Shown here: piece by piece, positions 1 to 8,942 of the stretch
Numbering within the stretch: position 1 is the stretch's first letter
Layout: each line of letters begins with the position of its first letter
Origin: Antrihabitans spumae
GTDB lineage: Bacteria > Actinomycetota > Actinomycetes > Mycobacteriales > Mycobacteriaceae
Direction: 5' to 3'
Assembly: GCF_043944905.1 (NCBI RefSeq)
Contig: NZ_JBIMSN010000141.1
Location: forward strand, 11,299 to 75,298
Length of the DNA: 64,000 nt
Position numbers and translations under genes: made by a program
The notes under the pieces: model-generated
Seen by the model: the letters and a program-made list of their open reading frames with translations, nothing else
The model's database searches: none
Told to the model about the DNA's origin: nothing

Positions 1-773
1 ACGAAATCAAGCAGGGTCGGTATCAGAAGGTCATCCTGTCGCGGAAGGTCGAGCTGGGATTCGAGGTAGACGTTCCCGAGTCGTATCGGCTCGGTCGCGA
101 AAACAACACGCCAGCAAGGTCTTTCCTGCTACGGCTCGGCGGTCTCGAAGCCGCGGGTTTCAGTCCCGAGTTGGTCGCATCGGTCGACGAGCTCGGTGTC
201 GTCACCACGGAACCGCTGGCAGGCACGCGAGCGTTCGGCCGCGGTGACGCCGAGGACCTCGCGGCTCGGATGGACCTCGAGTCCGATCCCAAAGAAATTG
301 TCGAACATGCAGTTTCGGTACGGACGTCGATGGCCGAGATCGAATCGGTTGCCGAGGCTGGCACCTCGCACGTCTCGGACTTCATGTCGGTCCGTGAGCG
401 CGGCAGTGTTCAGCATCTGGCATCCACGGTCCGTGGTCAGCTCGCATCGAACCACTCGCACTGGGATGCTCTGGAAGCTCTGTCCCCGTCTGTGACCGCG
501 TCGGGAATCCCGAAGGACGCGAGTATCGACACGATCTTCAGGCTCGATGGTGCTCCCCGCGGGCTGTATTCGGGTGCAGTGCTTGTGGTTTCGCCCGGCG
601 GGAATCTCGAAGCGACGCTCGTACTTCGCGCGGTCTACCAGGCGGGCGGCCAGGCTTGGCTGCGCGCGGGCGCCGGGGTCATCGGGCAGTCCTCACCGGA
701 CCGGGAATTCGAAGAGACGTGTGAAAAGCTCGGCAGCGTCGCGCCATACGTGGTGGCGGCTGCGAGGAGCTGA
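1..773 (+). CDS. mbtI: Salicylate synthase MbtI, C-terminal part
   Basis: Makes salicylate from chorismate by way of isochorismate, the first step of an aryl-capped siderophore. The 5' end lies outside the window. About 256 codons are present, read in frame from base 3 to the TGA at 771-773, which is a little over half of a family of about 450 residues. The part seen carries the chorismate-binding core: an EPLAGTRA loop (near 208-231), an SDPKEIVEH block with metal-binding glutamates, RERGSVQHL, TASGIPK, GLYSGAV and a final EFEETCEKL block. This pattern fits salicylate synthases (MbtI/Irp9) better than plain isochorismate synthases. It converges on mbtA, whose ligase would use the product. 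Confidence 0.9.
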   Translation, partial: EIKQGRYQKVILSRKVELGFEVDVPESYRLGRENNTPARSFLLRLGGLEAAGFSPELVASVDELGVVTTEPLAGTRAFGRGDAEDLAARMDLESDPKEIVEHAVSVRTSMAEIESVAEAGTSHVSDFMSVRERGSVQHLASTVRGQLASNHSHWDALEALSPSVTASGIPKDASIDTIFRLDGAPRGLYSGAVLVVSPGGNLEATLVLRAVYQAGGQAWLRAGAGVIGQSSPDREFEETCEKLGSVAPYVVAAARS

Positions 774-800
774 ATCGATCTACGCGCGACCGACGCGCGC

Positions 801-2402
801 TCAGCCGGCAATCTGTGCGGCGAGCGCGCGTTTGTCGATTTTGCCGACTGCGGTGATCGGTAGGGATTCCAGCCGGTACAGGCTGTCGGGAAGTTTGTAA
901 GGCGCAAGTCCGCGATCGGTCAGGAAGGACTTGAACTCGGCGAGTGACGGCATGGCATCCACGACAACCAATGCGGCACAGACTTTTTCACCAAGCGAGT
1001 CGTCCGGAATCCCGACCGCCGCGGCGTGCCGGACGGCCGGGTGAGCGAGCAGGTGCTCTTCGAGTTCGTCGCACGACACGTTCTCGCCGCCGCGATTGAT
1101 GACGTCCTTGATCCGGCCGGTCACCATCAGGTGTCCGCTCGGCAGTTGGGTTACGAGGTCGCCACTGCGGTAGAAGCCGTCGGAGGTGATCGCTCTGACG
1201 TTGTGTTCCTCGGCGCGGTAGTAACCGCGAATCGTGTACGGACCGCGTGTCGTCAACTCACCCTCGGTGCCTGCCGGAACGGGGTTTCCGTCCGCATCGA
1301 CGACCCGAACCTCGTCGCCGGGGGAGAGTGGACGACCCTGCGTGGTCGCAACGACGTCATCGGAGTCGTCGAGTCGGGTGTAGTTGAGCAGCCCCTCGGC
1401 CATACCGAAAACCTGCTGCAACGTCGCACCCAACTGCGGCCGGACTTCCCGCGCGTTCGACTCGGCCAACTTCGCGCCACCCACCTGCAGCAGGCGTAGC
1501 GTCTCGAGGTTCGCGTCCTCCCAATCCGTTGCCGCACACCACAGTTGCGCAAGCGGAGGGACGACAGCCGTCACTGTGACGCCGTGCCGCTCGATGGCGG
1601 CAAAGGCACTTTCCGGGCTGGGATCGGCCACGAACGTGACGGCACCACCCACGCTCAGGGTGCCGAGGATGCCCGGGCAGGCGAGTGGGAAGTTGTGTGC
1701 CGCAGGAAGAGTGACGAGGTAGACGTCGTCGTTCGTCAACTCGCACACCCCTGCGCTTGCCGTTGCGTTGTAGACGTAGTCGTCGTGCGTGCGTGGGATC
1801 AGCTTGGGAACACCGGTCGTCCCACCCGAAACCAGCAGCAGCGCAATGTCGGACGGGTCCAGGTCCGGCAGCGTGGTCGGTTCGCGGTGGACCGTGTCGA
1901 GTGCGGTGAACGGTCCGGGCTCGCCGAGGACGAGGACGTGCGCTAGCGAGGGCACTCGCGCGCGAACGGTCTCGGCCAGTTCTCGGTAGTCGAATCCTGC
2001 TGCTGAGTCTGGAATTACGTAGCCGACCGCACCCGAAAGCTCGGCGAGGTGGCCGATTTCGAGCGCTCTGTGCGCAGGTAGGCACAGGACGGGTATGGCA
2101 CCGGCGCGCAACAGTCCGAAGAGTGTCGGAACGAACTCCGTGGTGTTCGGTAGCTGAACGACGACGCGGTCGCCGGGTTCGATGCCGAGTGCGATCAGAC
2201 CCGATGCCATCCGGTCGGCGGCCTCGTCGACCTCGCGGTAGGTGAGGTCGACGTCGTCGGACTTGATCGCGGTGCTCGCCGGCCACTGTGCGGCGGCATC
2301 GCGCAGGACGGCACCGAGGGTCCGGCCCTGCCAGAAGCCGGCTTTTCGGTAGGTCGCCGCCAGGTCGTCACTGAAACCGACGAAGCCGTCTTTGTGGTTC
2401 AT
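801..2402 (-). CDS. mbtA: Salicyl-AMP ligase (aryl acid adenylation enzyme)
   Basis: Activates salicylate (or a related aryl acid) with ATP and loads it on the aryl carrier domain of the NRPS encoded divergently next door. The protein has the stand-alone adenylation fold of MbtA/EntE/DhbE: a P-loop reading LLLVSGGTTGVPKLIP, a GDLV motif, GRIKDVINRGGEN hinge region and the C-terminal lysine segment GKIDKRAL. I chose the ATG at 2400-2402 (533 residues, MNHKDG start). A TTG at 2433-2435 is in frame but sits inside an iron-box-like operator, so it is less likely. The family length is about 540-565. Whether the substrate is salicylate rather than 2,3-dihydroxybenzoate is inferred from the mbtI neighbour. 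Confidence 0.9.
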   Translation of the reverse strand: MNHKDGFVGFSDDLAATYRKAGFWQGRTLGAVLRDAAAQWPASTAIKSDDVDLTYREVDEAADRMASGLIALGIEPGDRVVVQLPNTTEFVPTLFGLLRAGAIPVLCLPAHRALEIGHLAELSGAVGYVIPDSAAGFDYRELAETVRARVPSLAHVLVLGEPGPFTALDTVHREPTTLPDLDPSDIALLLVSGGTTGVPKLIPRTHDDYVYNATASAGVCELTNDDVYLVTLPAAHNFPLACPGILGTLSVGGAVTFVADPSPESAFAAIERHGVTVTAVVPPLAQLWCAATDWEDANLETLRLLQVGGAKLAESNAREVRPQLGATLQQVFGMAEGLLNYTRLDDSDDVVATTQGRPLSPGDEVRVVDADGNPVPAGTEGELTTRGPYTIRGYYRAEEHNVRAITSDGFYRSGDLVTQLPSGHLMVTGRIKDVINRGGENVSCDELEEHLLAHPAVRHAAAVGIPDDSLGEKVCAALVVVDAMPSLAEFKSFLTDRGLAPYKLPDSLYRLESLPITAVGKIDKRALAAQIAG

Positions 2403-2422
2403 GTCATCCTTCGATCTGAAAC

Positions 2423-2441
2423 CAAGGTAAGGCAACCCTAC
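2423..2441. promoter_or_regulatory. IdeR/DtxR-like iron box in the mbtA-mbtB divergent promoter
   Basis: The 19-mer caAGGTaAGGCaAcCCTAc matches the mycobacterial IdeR consensus TTAGGTTAGGCTAACCTAA at about 13 of 19 positions, including both AGG/CCT half-site cores. It lies 21 bp upstream of the mbtA ATG and between the two divergent siderophore genes, where iron repression is expected. Binding is inferred. Confidence 0.55.
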
Positions 2442-2445
2442 GACA

Positions 2446-2464
2446 TTCGGTTAGGATTGCCGCT
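2446..2464. promoter_or_regulatory. Second IdeR-like half-box
   Basis: A second segment, ttCGGTTAGGaTtgCCgct, matches the same consensus at about 12 of 19 positions, with a strong left half (GGTTAGG) and a weak right half. It starts 23 bp from the first box. Tandem IdeR sites are common in front of mycobactin genes, but this one is weak on its own. Confidence 0.35.
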
Positions 2465-2524
2465 GGTGCCCTGTGGTCGTGGTGCCGGACCGGTCCTCTA
2501 CGGACCAGGATTGTCGAGGAGTGT

Positions 2525-5500
2525 GTGGTGGCTGAATCAGGCAGAGCCGGGATCGATCGAGAAAGCATTCGCGACGAGGTCGCCAAGCAACTCGGCGAAC
2601 CGGCGCACACCATCGCCACTGCGGACGACCTCATCCAGCTCGGGCTCGACTCGATCCGCATGATGAAACTCGCAGGTGGGTGGCGCAAGCGTGGGCTCGA
2701 CGTCAACTTTGCCCAGCTCGCGGCCGCACCGACCGTCGATGCGTGGTACGCACTTCTTGCCGGTGACGTAGCCGAACCGGTGAGCGAGCCGGAAGCGGTC
2801 GAGCCGGTCGTCGCCCCCGAAGCCGACGCCGAGCCGTTCGCGCTGGCGCAGATGCAACACGCCTTCTGGATCGGCAGAACCGACAGCCAAGCGCTCGGTG
2901 GTGTGGCCGCCCATCTCTACGTCGAGTTCGACGGCGGCGGTGTGGACGCGGCTGCCTTGGAGCGAGCGGTATCCGAGTTGGTCGCACTCCATCCGATGCT
3001 GCGGGCTCAGTTCCTTCCCAACGGCACGCAACAGATCCTCGCGGTGCCCGGTCGACCCGTGTTCGCCGTCGTCGATCTGCGCGACCTCGCGGCCGACGAG
3101 GTTGCCGCGCAGCTCGCGGAGCTTCGCGACGAGAAGTCGCATCAACGGCTCGCCGTCGAGGACGGCCAGGTGCTCGACTTGACGCTTACCCTGCTCCCGG
3201 ACGGCAAGACTCGCCTGCACCTCGACGTCGACATGCTTGCAGCCGACGCGATGAGCTACCGCCTACTCGTTGCGGACCTCGCCGAGCTGTATGCCGGCCG
3301 CCAGGTTGCGGCAAGTGGATACACGTATCGGCAGTACCTCGCAGCAAAGGCCGAGAATCCGGCGCCCGCTCGCGAGCGGGACAGGCAGTGGTGGCAGAGC
3401 AGACTTTCCGAACTGCCTGCCGCGCCTGCGCTCCCGGTCGTCCCCGAGGCCGACCGGACCGACCCGAACAAGACGGTCCGCTACCACCATTGGTTGGCAC
3501 CCGAGGCCAAGCATGCCCTGTTGGCCGCAGCGCACGATCGCGGCGTCACACCCGCGATGGCGCTGGCATCGGTCTTCGCCGAAACGATCGGTCGCTGGTC
3601 TGCCGAACCGCGATTCCTGCTCAATCTTCCACTCTTCCAACGTGAGTCGCTGCATCCCGATGTCGACAGAATCGTCGGCGACTTCACCTCGTCGATCATG
3701 GTCGACGTCGATGTTTCCGCCGAATGCAGTGTGCTCGAGCGGGCCCGCGAACTGCAGAAGACGATGCATACCAACGGTTCCCACGCTGCCTACTCAGGCC
3801 TCGACGTATTGCGGGATCTCGGCAGACATCGCGGCGAACAGGTGCTCGCTCCGATCGTCTACACCAGTGCGCTGAATCTCGGTGAACTGTTCGCGGATTC
3901 GGTCGCCGACACTTTCGGTGAGCCGGTCTGGATCGTGTCGCAGGGTCCCCAGGTGCTGCTCGATGCGCAGGTGACGGAGGTCCGCGGTGGGCTGCTGCTC
4001 AACTGGGACGTTCGCGAATCCGCCTTCCCCGCAGGTGTTGTCGACTCGATGTTCGCGCAGTACACAACCGCGATCGATCGGCTCGCGAACGGTGCTGCCG
4101 GGTGGACCGCGCAAGCGACCCCGTCGTTGCCGCTCGATCAGTTCGCGGTCAGGCGTCGGGTCAACGACACGGCGGCACCGGTAACCGGACGAGCACTGCA
4201 CGAAGGCTTCTTCGCCAACGCTGCGGCGAATCCCGATGCGCCCGCGCTGCTGTGGGGCGAGACCGGCGGAAAGACCTACGGAGCCCTCGCTGCCGAAGCG
4301 CTCGCAATCGCAGGCGCATTGCAGGCCGACGGTGTCGGCGTCGGCGATGCTGTTGCGGTGCAGGTGCCGAAAGGTCCCGGGCAGATCGTCGCGGTACTCG
4401 GCGTGCTCGCCTCAGGTGCGGCCTACGTTCCGATCGGTTTCGACCAGCCCGTCGCGCGACGGACCCAGATACTCGAGACGGGTCGCGTCATCGCGGCCAT
4501 CTGCCACGACAGTGAGCAGTTCCGCGGCGTCGGCATTCCAGCGCTACCCCTCGCGACTGCGGTGACATACCCGGAGCCGTTGGCACAACCGGTAATTCCC
4601 GACACCGAGAGCGTCGCCTACGTGCTGTTCACGTCAGGGTCGACGGGCACTCCCAAGGGTGTCGACGTCCCGCACCGCGCGGCGATGAACACGATCGACG
4701 ACTGCAACCGCCGCTTCGACGTCGGCCCGGCCGATCGTTCACTCGAACTGGCGGCCCTCGAGTTCGACGCTTCGGTCTACGACATCTTCGGATTGCTGTC
4801 CGCGGGTGGTGCTGTCGTCGCGATGGATGAGGCGACGCGCGAAAACCCCTACGAATGGGTCGCTCTCGTCAACCGATACCGCGTCAGCATCCTCAACTGC
4901 GTACCGAGCATGCTGAACATGCTGCTGACGGTCGGCAGCAGTGCCGGACTCGAACGCGGACTCGGCGATTCGCTTCGTGCGGTGCTGCTCGGCGGCGACT
5001 GGGTCGGCGTCGATCTGCCGGGCCGGTTGGAGCAGCAGGTGCCGACCTGCAGGTTCGCCGGTCTGGGTGGTGCGACGGAGACGGCCATTCACTTCTCGGT
5101 CTGTGAGGTTGCAGGCGCTGCCGGGGTCGATCCGCACTGGATCGCGGTGCCGTTCGGTACTCCGCTCGACAATGTGGCCTGCCGCGTCGTCGGTCCGACC
5201 GGTCACGACTGTCCTGACTGGGTCGCGGGTGAACTGTGGGTCGGTGGCTCGGGCGTCGCGCTCGGATATCGCAACGATCCGGAACGCTCGGCAGCGAAGT
5301 TTCTCACCCATCAAGGTCAGAACTGGTATCGCACAGGAGATCTCGCCAGATATCTCCCGGACGGCACCCTCGAATTCCTCGGGCGTGCGGACCATCAGGT
5401 CAAGATTCGTGGCTACCGGATCGAACTCGGCGAGATCGAGGGCGCGTTGCGGTCAATCGACGGCGTTGGCCTCGCCGTAGCGGTCGTCGTAGGTAAAGCT

Positions 5501-6055
5501 GCGCCGAAATTGGCGGCAGCGGTCACAACGGACGGGTCCGTCACTTCGGACGAGATCAGTGCAGCACTCGGAGATCTGCTGCCGCGCTACATGATTCCCG
5601 GTCGCATCGAGATTCTCGACGTGTTCCCGTTGACATCGAACGGCAAGCTCGACCGCCGAGCGGTCACGGCTCTCTTCACCGCCGAGGACGATGCCAACAG
5701 CTTTGTCGCCCCACGAACCGAGCTGGAGCGTGCGCTCGCAGCAATCGTCAGCGAGGTGCTCGGCGGGACGAAAGTCGGCGTCGACGACGACTTCTTCGCA
5801 CTCGGCGGCGACTCCGTCCTTGCGACGACTATCATTGCGCGGATCCGGGATTGGCTCGACGCATCTAACGCCGTCGTGTCGGACATCTTCGCCGCCCGAA
5901 CGGTTGCGGCACTGGCAACCCGACTGATCGCGAGCGACGTGGCGGCAGGGGAAAGCCCAACCAGACTCGAACAGGTCGCGCAGATCTATCTCGAGATCGC
6001 GGCCATGGACACTCACGAACTCGAGACCGTCGACGCGGCGGGCGGGCAGCGCTGA
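2525..6055 (+). CDS. mbtB: MbtB-like NRPS: ArCP-Cy-A-PCP
   Basis: Nonribosomal peptide synthetase of 1176 residues that would condense and cyclise an aryl acid with a beta-hydroxy or thiol amino acid. Domains in order: aryl carrier (about 5-85, phosphopantetheine Ser43 in LGLDSIRM), heterocyclisation domain (about 100-530, with the diagnostic DxxxxDxxS at Asp236-Asp241-Ser244), adenylation domain (about 550-1060, FTSGSTGTPKG and YRTGDLARYLPDG) and a peptidyl carrier (about 1080-1155, LGGDSVLA). Read by eye, the adenylation pocket looks like D-A-Y-N-L-G-L-I, closer to cysteine-type than serine/threonine-type codes. There is no C-terminal thioesterase, unlike the 1414-residue M. tuberculosis MbtB. 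Start is GTG 2525 (GTG 2528 also possible) after a GAGGAG site. It overlaps mbtG by ATGA. Confidence 0.88.
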   Translation: MVAESGRAGIDRESIRDEVAKQLGEPAHTIATADDLIQLGLDSIRMMKLAGGWRKRGLDVNFAQLAAAPTVDAWYALLAGDVAEPVSEPEAVEPVVAPEADAEPFALAQMQHAFWIGRTDSQALGGVAAHLYVEFDGGGVDAAALERAVSELVALHPMLRAQFLPNGTQQILAVPGRPVFAVVDLRDLAADEVAAQLAELRDEKSHQRLAVEDGQVLDLTLTLLPDGKTRLHLDVDMLAADAMSYRLLVADLAELYAGRQVAASGYTYRQYLAAKAENPAPARERDRQWWQSRLSELPAAPALPVVPEADRTDPNKTVRYHHWLAPEAKHALLAAAHDRGVTPAMALASVFAETIGRWSAEPRFLLNLPLFQRESLHPDVDRIVGDFTSSIMVDVDVSAECSVLERARELQKTMHTNGSHAAYSGLDVLRDLGRHRGEQVLAPIVYTSALNLGELFADSVADTFGEPVWIVSQGPQVLLDAQVTEVRGGLLLNWDVRESAFPAGVVDSMFAQYTTAIDRLANGAAGWTAQATPSLPLDQFAVRRRVNDTAAPVTGRALHEGFFANAAANPDAPALLWGETGGKTYGALAAEALAIAGALQADGVGVGDAVAVQVPKGPGQIVAVLGVLASGAAYVPIGFDQPVARRTQILETGRVIAAICHDSEQFRGVGIPALPLATAVTYPEPLAQPVIPDTESVAYVLFTSGSTGTPKGVDVPHRAAMNTIDDCNRRFDVGPADRSLELAALEFDASVYDIFGLLSAGGAVVAMDEATRENPYEWVALVNRYRVSILNCVPSMLNMLLTVGSSAGLERGLGDSLRAVLLGGDWVGVDLPGRLEQQVPTCRFAGLGGATETAIHFSVCEVAGAAGVDPHWIAVPFGTPLDNVACRVVGPTGHDCPDWVAGELWVGGSGVALGYRNDPERSAAKFLTHQGQNWYRTGDLARYLPDGTLEFLGRADHQVKIRGYRIELGEIEGALRSIDGVGLAVAVVVGKAAPKLAAAVTTDGSVTSDEISAALGDLLPRYMIPGRIEILDVFPLTSNGKLDRRAVTALFTAEDDANSFVAPRTELERALAAIVSEVLGGTKVGVDDDFFALGGDSVLATTIIARIRDWLDASNAVVSDIFAARTVAALATRLIASDVAAGESPTRLEQVAQIYLEIAAMDTHELETVDAAGGQR

Positions 6056-7344
6056 TGGACACCCTTCTCGTTGTCGGTGCCGGACCGAAAGCGCTTGCGG
6101 TAGCGGCGAAGGCGTCGGTTCTCGAGGAGCTCGGTTATCCAGCGCCACGTGTGGTCGCGATCGAGCAACACGCGGTCGGCGGCAACTGGCTGCCGGGCGG
6201 TGGGTGGACCGACGGCAACCATCGCCTCGGCACAAGCCCGGAGAAGGACATCGGGTTCCCGTACCGCTCGAATCTCGTTCAGGGCCACAACCGCGAGATC
6301 AACGAGAAGATGCTGACGTTCAGCTGGACGTCCTTTCTCGTCGATCACGGCGGCTTCACCGAGTGGATCGACCGCGGCCGACCTAGTCCGCAGCATCACA
6401 TGTGGGCGAAGTACCTGCAGTGGGTCGCGAAGAAGGCTCAGTTGGAGTTGGTCGTCGGCTCGGTCAGGTCGATGTCGTGCGATACCGGCGAGTGGTCGCT
6501 CACGGTCGAGGGACCCAACGGGCAGACCATCCAGTGCGAGGGTGATGCGCTGATGATCACCGGTCCCGGCAGCAGCAAGAGCGCACTCTACAAACATCCT
6601 CGGATGCTGAGCGTCGCGGAGTTCTGGGATCTGGCAGGCCGCAGGCAACTGCCGCTCTCGTCGCGCGCAGCCGTCATCGGTGGCGGTGAAACCGCAGGTT
6701 CGGTGCTCGACGAACTGGCACGGCACGACGCGATGAGCATCTCGGTTGTCTCGCCGATGGCGACCCTCTATACGCGTGGCGAAAGCTATTTCGAGAACTC
6801 GCTGTACAGCGACCCGACGAAGTGGATCGCGCTGACCAACGAAGAGAAACGGGACGTCATCCGGCGGACCGATCGGGGAGTCTTCTCGGTCCGCGTTCAG
6901 GAAACGCTGCTAGGCGACAACAGGGTCTCGCATCTGCAGGGCCGGGTCGTACGCGCGAAGTCCGACGGCGACCTGCTCGCGTTGACGTTGAACAACGGCA
7001 CGCGTGGGGATCGCACGCACACCTTCGATCTGGTGGTCGACGCCACCGGCGGTCAGCCGCTGTGGTTCGTCGACCTCATGGATCAGGACGCCGCCGATGT
7101 ACTCGAACTGTCGGTCGGCAGCGAGATCACCCAGGAGCGCATCGAGGCGTCCATCGGCTACGACCTTTCCGTCGAGTCCATGACGCCGAAGTTGTTCCTG
7201 CCGAACCTCGCCGGTGTGTCCCAAGGTCCGGGATTTCCGAATCTGAGTTGCCTCGGCATGTTGTCGGACCGAGTGCTACGCAGCGATGTCGTCGAAGGGT
7301 CGACGCGCTCGCGAAAAGCAGCGCGGGCGCTGCGTGACGCCTGA
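6055..7344 (+). CDS. mbtG: L-lysine/L-ornithine N-monooxygenase, MbtG type
   Basis: Flavin- and NADPH-dependent N-hydroxylase that makes the hydroxamate groups of mycobactin-like siderophores. The 429-residue product has an FAD-binding GAGPKALAVAAK start, the GGWTDGNHRLGTSPEKD block, the NADPH site IGGGETAGS and the C-terminal QGPGFPNLSCLG block, all of which I recognise from MbtG. The ATG at 6055 overlaps the TGA of the NRPS gene, so translation is probably coupled. No NRPS module that would load hydroxylysine is present in the window, so the rest of the assembly line, if it exists, must lie upstream of base 1 or elsewhere. It abuts the convergent binding-protein gene with no gap. Confidence 0.9.
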   Translation: MDTLLVVGAGPKALAVAAKASVLEELGYPAPRVVAIEQHAVGGNWLPGGGWTDGNHRLGTSPEKDIGFPYRSNLVQGHNREINEKMLTFSWTSFLVDHGGFTEWIDRGRPSPQHHMWAKYLQWVAKKAQLELVVGSVRSMSCDTGEWSLTVEGPNGQTIQCEGDALMITGPGSSKSALYKHPRMLSVAEFWDLAGRRQLPLSSRAAVIGGGETAGSVLDELARHDAMSISVVSPMATLYTRGESYFENSLYSDPTKWIALTNEEKRDVIRRTDRGVFSVRVQETLLGDNRVSHLQGRVVRAKSDGDLLALTLNNGTRGDRTHTFDLVVDATGGQPLWFVDLMDQDAADVLELSVGSEITQERIEASIGYDLSVESMTPKLFLPNLAGVSQGPGFPNLSCLGMLSDRVLRSDVVEGSTRSRKAARALRDA

Positions 7345-8337
7345 CTATTTGGCGGCGTTGGCCAGGCCGGCTTCGAGACGATCGAGGACGTACGGAATCG
7401 ACAGCGGCGAAGGCTGATTGAGTCCTGTTCCGGCGGCGACGTCGAGGTAGACGATGCTGTCCTTCTGGACGGACGGCAGTGTGTCGTACCCCGGTAGGGC
7501 CTTGAAAAGGTCGGTCATCTCGGGGGTCGACGTGGCGACCAGCAGGTCGGTGTTCAGGTCGACGAGTCGTTCGGGTGGCAACGCTGCGCGACCCGTCGGG
7601 CCGACTTGGGTGACAAGCTTTTCGGGCAGCGTCATGCCGAGCCGGGTGAACAGGACGCTCGCGCCGTCTTGCGGGTCCGCGAGAACATCCATCCGCGTTG
7701 GCGACGACAGGAACGTCGTGACGAAGGTTTTGCCTTTCAGTCCTGGGTTCTTCGCGGCAATCGCGTCAATGCGGCCGTTGATGTTCGCCGCGACCGACGC
7801 GGCTTGGCCCTGCTTGTCGAGGATCTTGCCGAGAATATCGATCTGCTCGCCCCACGAGTCCACCTCGGAGCTCCGAAGTTCGGGGATGGTCGGCGCGATA
7901 TTGCTCAGCTTGTCGTACTCGTCGGGGCCGAACCTGGTGACGAGGATCAGATCGGGATCGAGAGCCTCGACCTGGGCGACCACGTCGCCTGCTGGATCGA
8001 TCGCTGTCGCACTTTGCAGCGAAGGAGGCTCCCACGGCGAGTTGGTTGCACCGGCCGCTCTGCCCACGTTGTCGATATAGCCGATCGGAGTCACACCGAG
8101 AACCTGTGCAGCGTCGAGCCATTGGGTCCCGAGCGTCACGATCTTCTTCGGAATGCCGTTGACGCTGGTCTTGCCTTTGGAGTGCCCGATCGTGACGGTG
8201 CGGTCGGAGTTGCCGTCCGCGTCGGAACCACCGTCGCTCGAATGCGTGTCGCACGCGGTAGCCAGCACAAGCAACAGTGCAGCGAGTACAACGCCGCGCA
8301 GTCGCAGAACACGCGATCCTGGTACGCGGGTACCCAA
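7345..8337 (-). CDS. Iron-siderophore ABC transporter substrate-binding lipoprotein
   Basis: Cell-surface lipoprotein of 330 residues that should capture a ferric siderophore for an ABC importer (FecB/FepB/FeuA class). It starts with a basic stretch and a hydrophobic segment ending in the lipobox LATAC (Cys near residue 29), then a Gly/Ser/Asp-rich linker. The binding fold follows, with typical blocks such as IPKKIVTLG, LDPDLILV and a C-terminal VLDRLEAGL. The start is TTG 8335-8337 with GAGGAG upstream. Its position beside the mbt genes suggests it handles the same siderophore. No permease or ATPase gene is next to it, and I saw no clear iron box in front of it. Confidence 0.85.
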   Translation of the reverse strand: MGTRVPGSRVLRLRGVVLAALLLVLATACDTHSSDGGSDADGNSDRTVTIGHSKGKTSVNGIPKKIVTLGTQWLDAAQVLGVTPIGYIDNVGRAAGATNSPWEPPSLQSATAIDPAGDVVAQVEALDPDLILVTRFGPDEYDKLSNIAPTIPELRSSEVDSWGEQIDILGKILDKQGQAASVAANINGRIDAIAAKNPGLKGKTFVTTFLSSPTRMDVLADPQDGASVLFTRLGMTLPEKLVTQVGPTGRAALPPERLVDLNTDLLVATSTPEMTDLFKALPGYDTLPSVQKDSIVYLDVAAGTGLNQPSPLSIPYVLDRLEAGLANAAK

Positions 8338-8470
8338 AAGAACTCCTCAGCGACGTCAGCTCGGTGGTTGCCGGTATGTGCCACTGGTGACGATACAAGC
8401 GCGGCGACCGTACCTTCGTCGGATCGAGCAAGACGAAGCGGTCGCCGCGCGTGTCGGAGAAAAGCGTGAA

Positions 8471-8893
8471 TCAGTCTTCGGCAACCGTCACGGTGACGGG
8501 AATGTTGCCGCGGGTGGCGTTCGAGTACGGGCACACCTGGTGTGCCTTGTCGGCGAGGGCCTGTGCCTCGTCCTTCGACAGGTGGGGCAGCGAGATTTCG
8601 AGGGTTACTTCGAGCCCGAAGCCGCCCGAATCATTGGGGCCGATGCCAACTTTCGCGCCGACTGCCGAATCCGCGATGTTCGCCTTCTCACGACCGCCGA
8701 CCAAGCGGAGCGCGCCGTGGAAGCATGCTGCGTAGCCTGCCGCGAACAACTGCTCCGGGTTGGTGCCTTCGCCGTTGCCGCCCATTTCCTTCGGTGCGGA
8801 CAGGGCGACGTCGACCTTGCCGTCGGTGGTGCGGGCGTGGCCGTTGCGGCCGTCGCCGGTTGCGAGCGCTTCTGCGGTGTACAGGATTGCCAT
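8471..8893 (-). CDS. ohr: Organic hydroperoxide resistance protein Ohr (OsmC family)
   Basis: Thiol peroxidase of 140 residues that reduces organic hydroperoxides in the cytoplasm. The two catalytic cysteines are visible in AACFHGAL and in VCPYSNATRGN, with the usual spacing for Ohr, and PEQLFAAGYA is the typical helix before the first cysteine. The gene follows ohrR on the same strand after 49 bp, so the two probably form one operon controlled by the palindrome at 9396-9410. Start is ATG 8891-8893 with GAGGAAAG upstream. Confidence 0.93.
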   Translation of the reverse strand: MAILYTAEALATGDGRNGHARTTDGKVDVALSAPKEMGGNGEGTNPEQLFAAGYAACFHGALRLVGGREKANIADSAVGAKVGIGPNDSGGFGLEVTLEISLPHLSKDEAQALADKAHQVCPYSNATRGNIPVTVTVAED

Positions 8894-8942
8894 AATTCTT
8901 TCCTCTTCCTTTGTGGGGTTATCGGTCGTTCCGTGCGGGGGT

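Noticed and set aside
2492..2506. GGTCC-TCTAC-GGACC hairpin in the NRPS 5' region as a riboswitch
   Set aside because: A 5-bp stem alone is too small and nothing around it resembles a known riboswitch.
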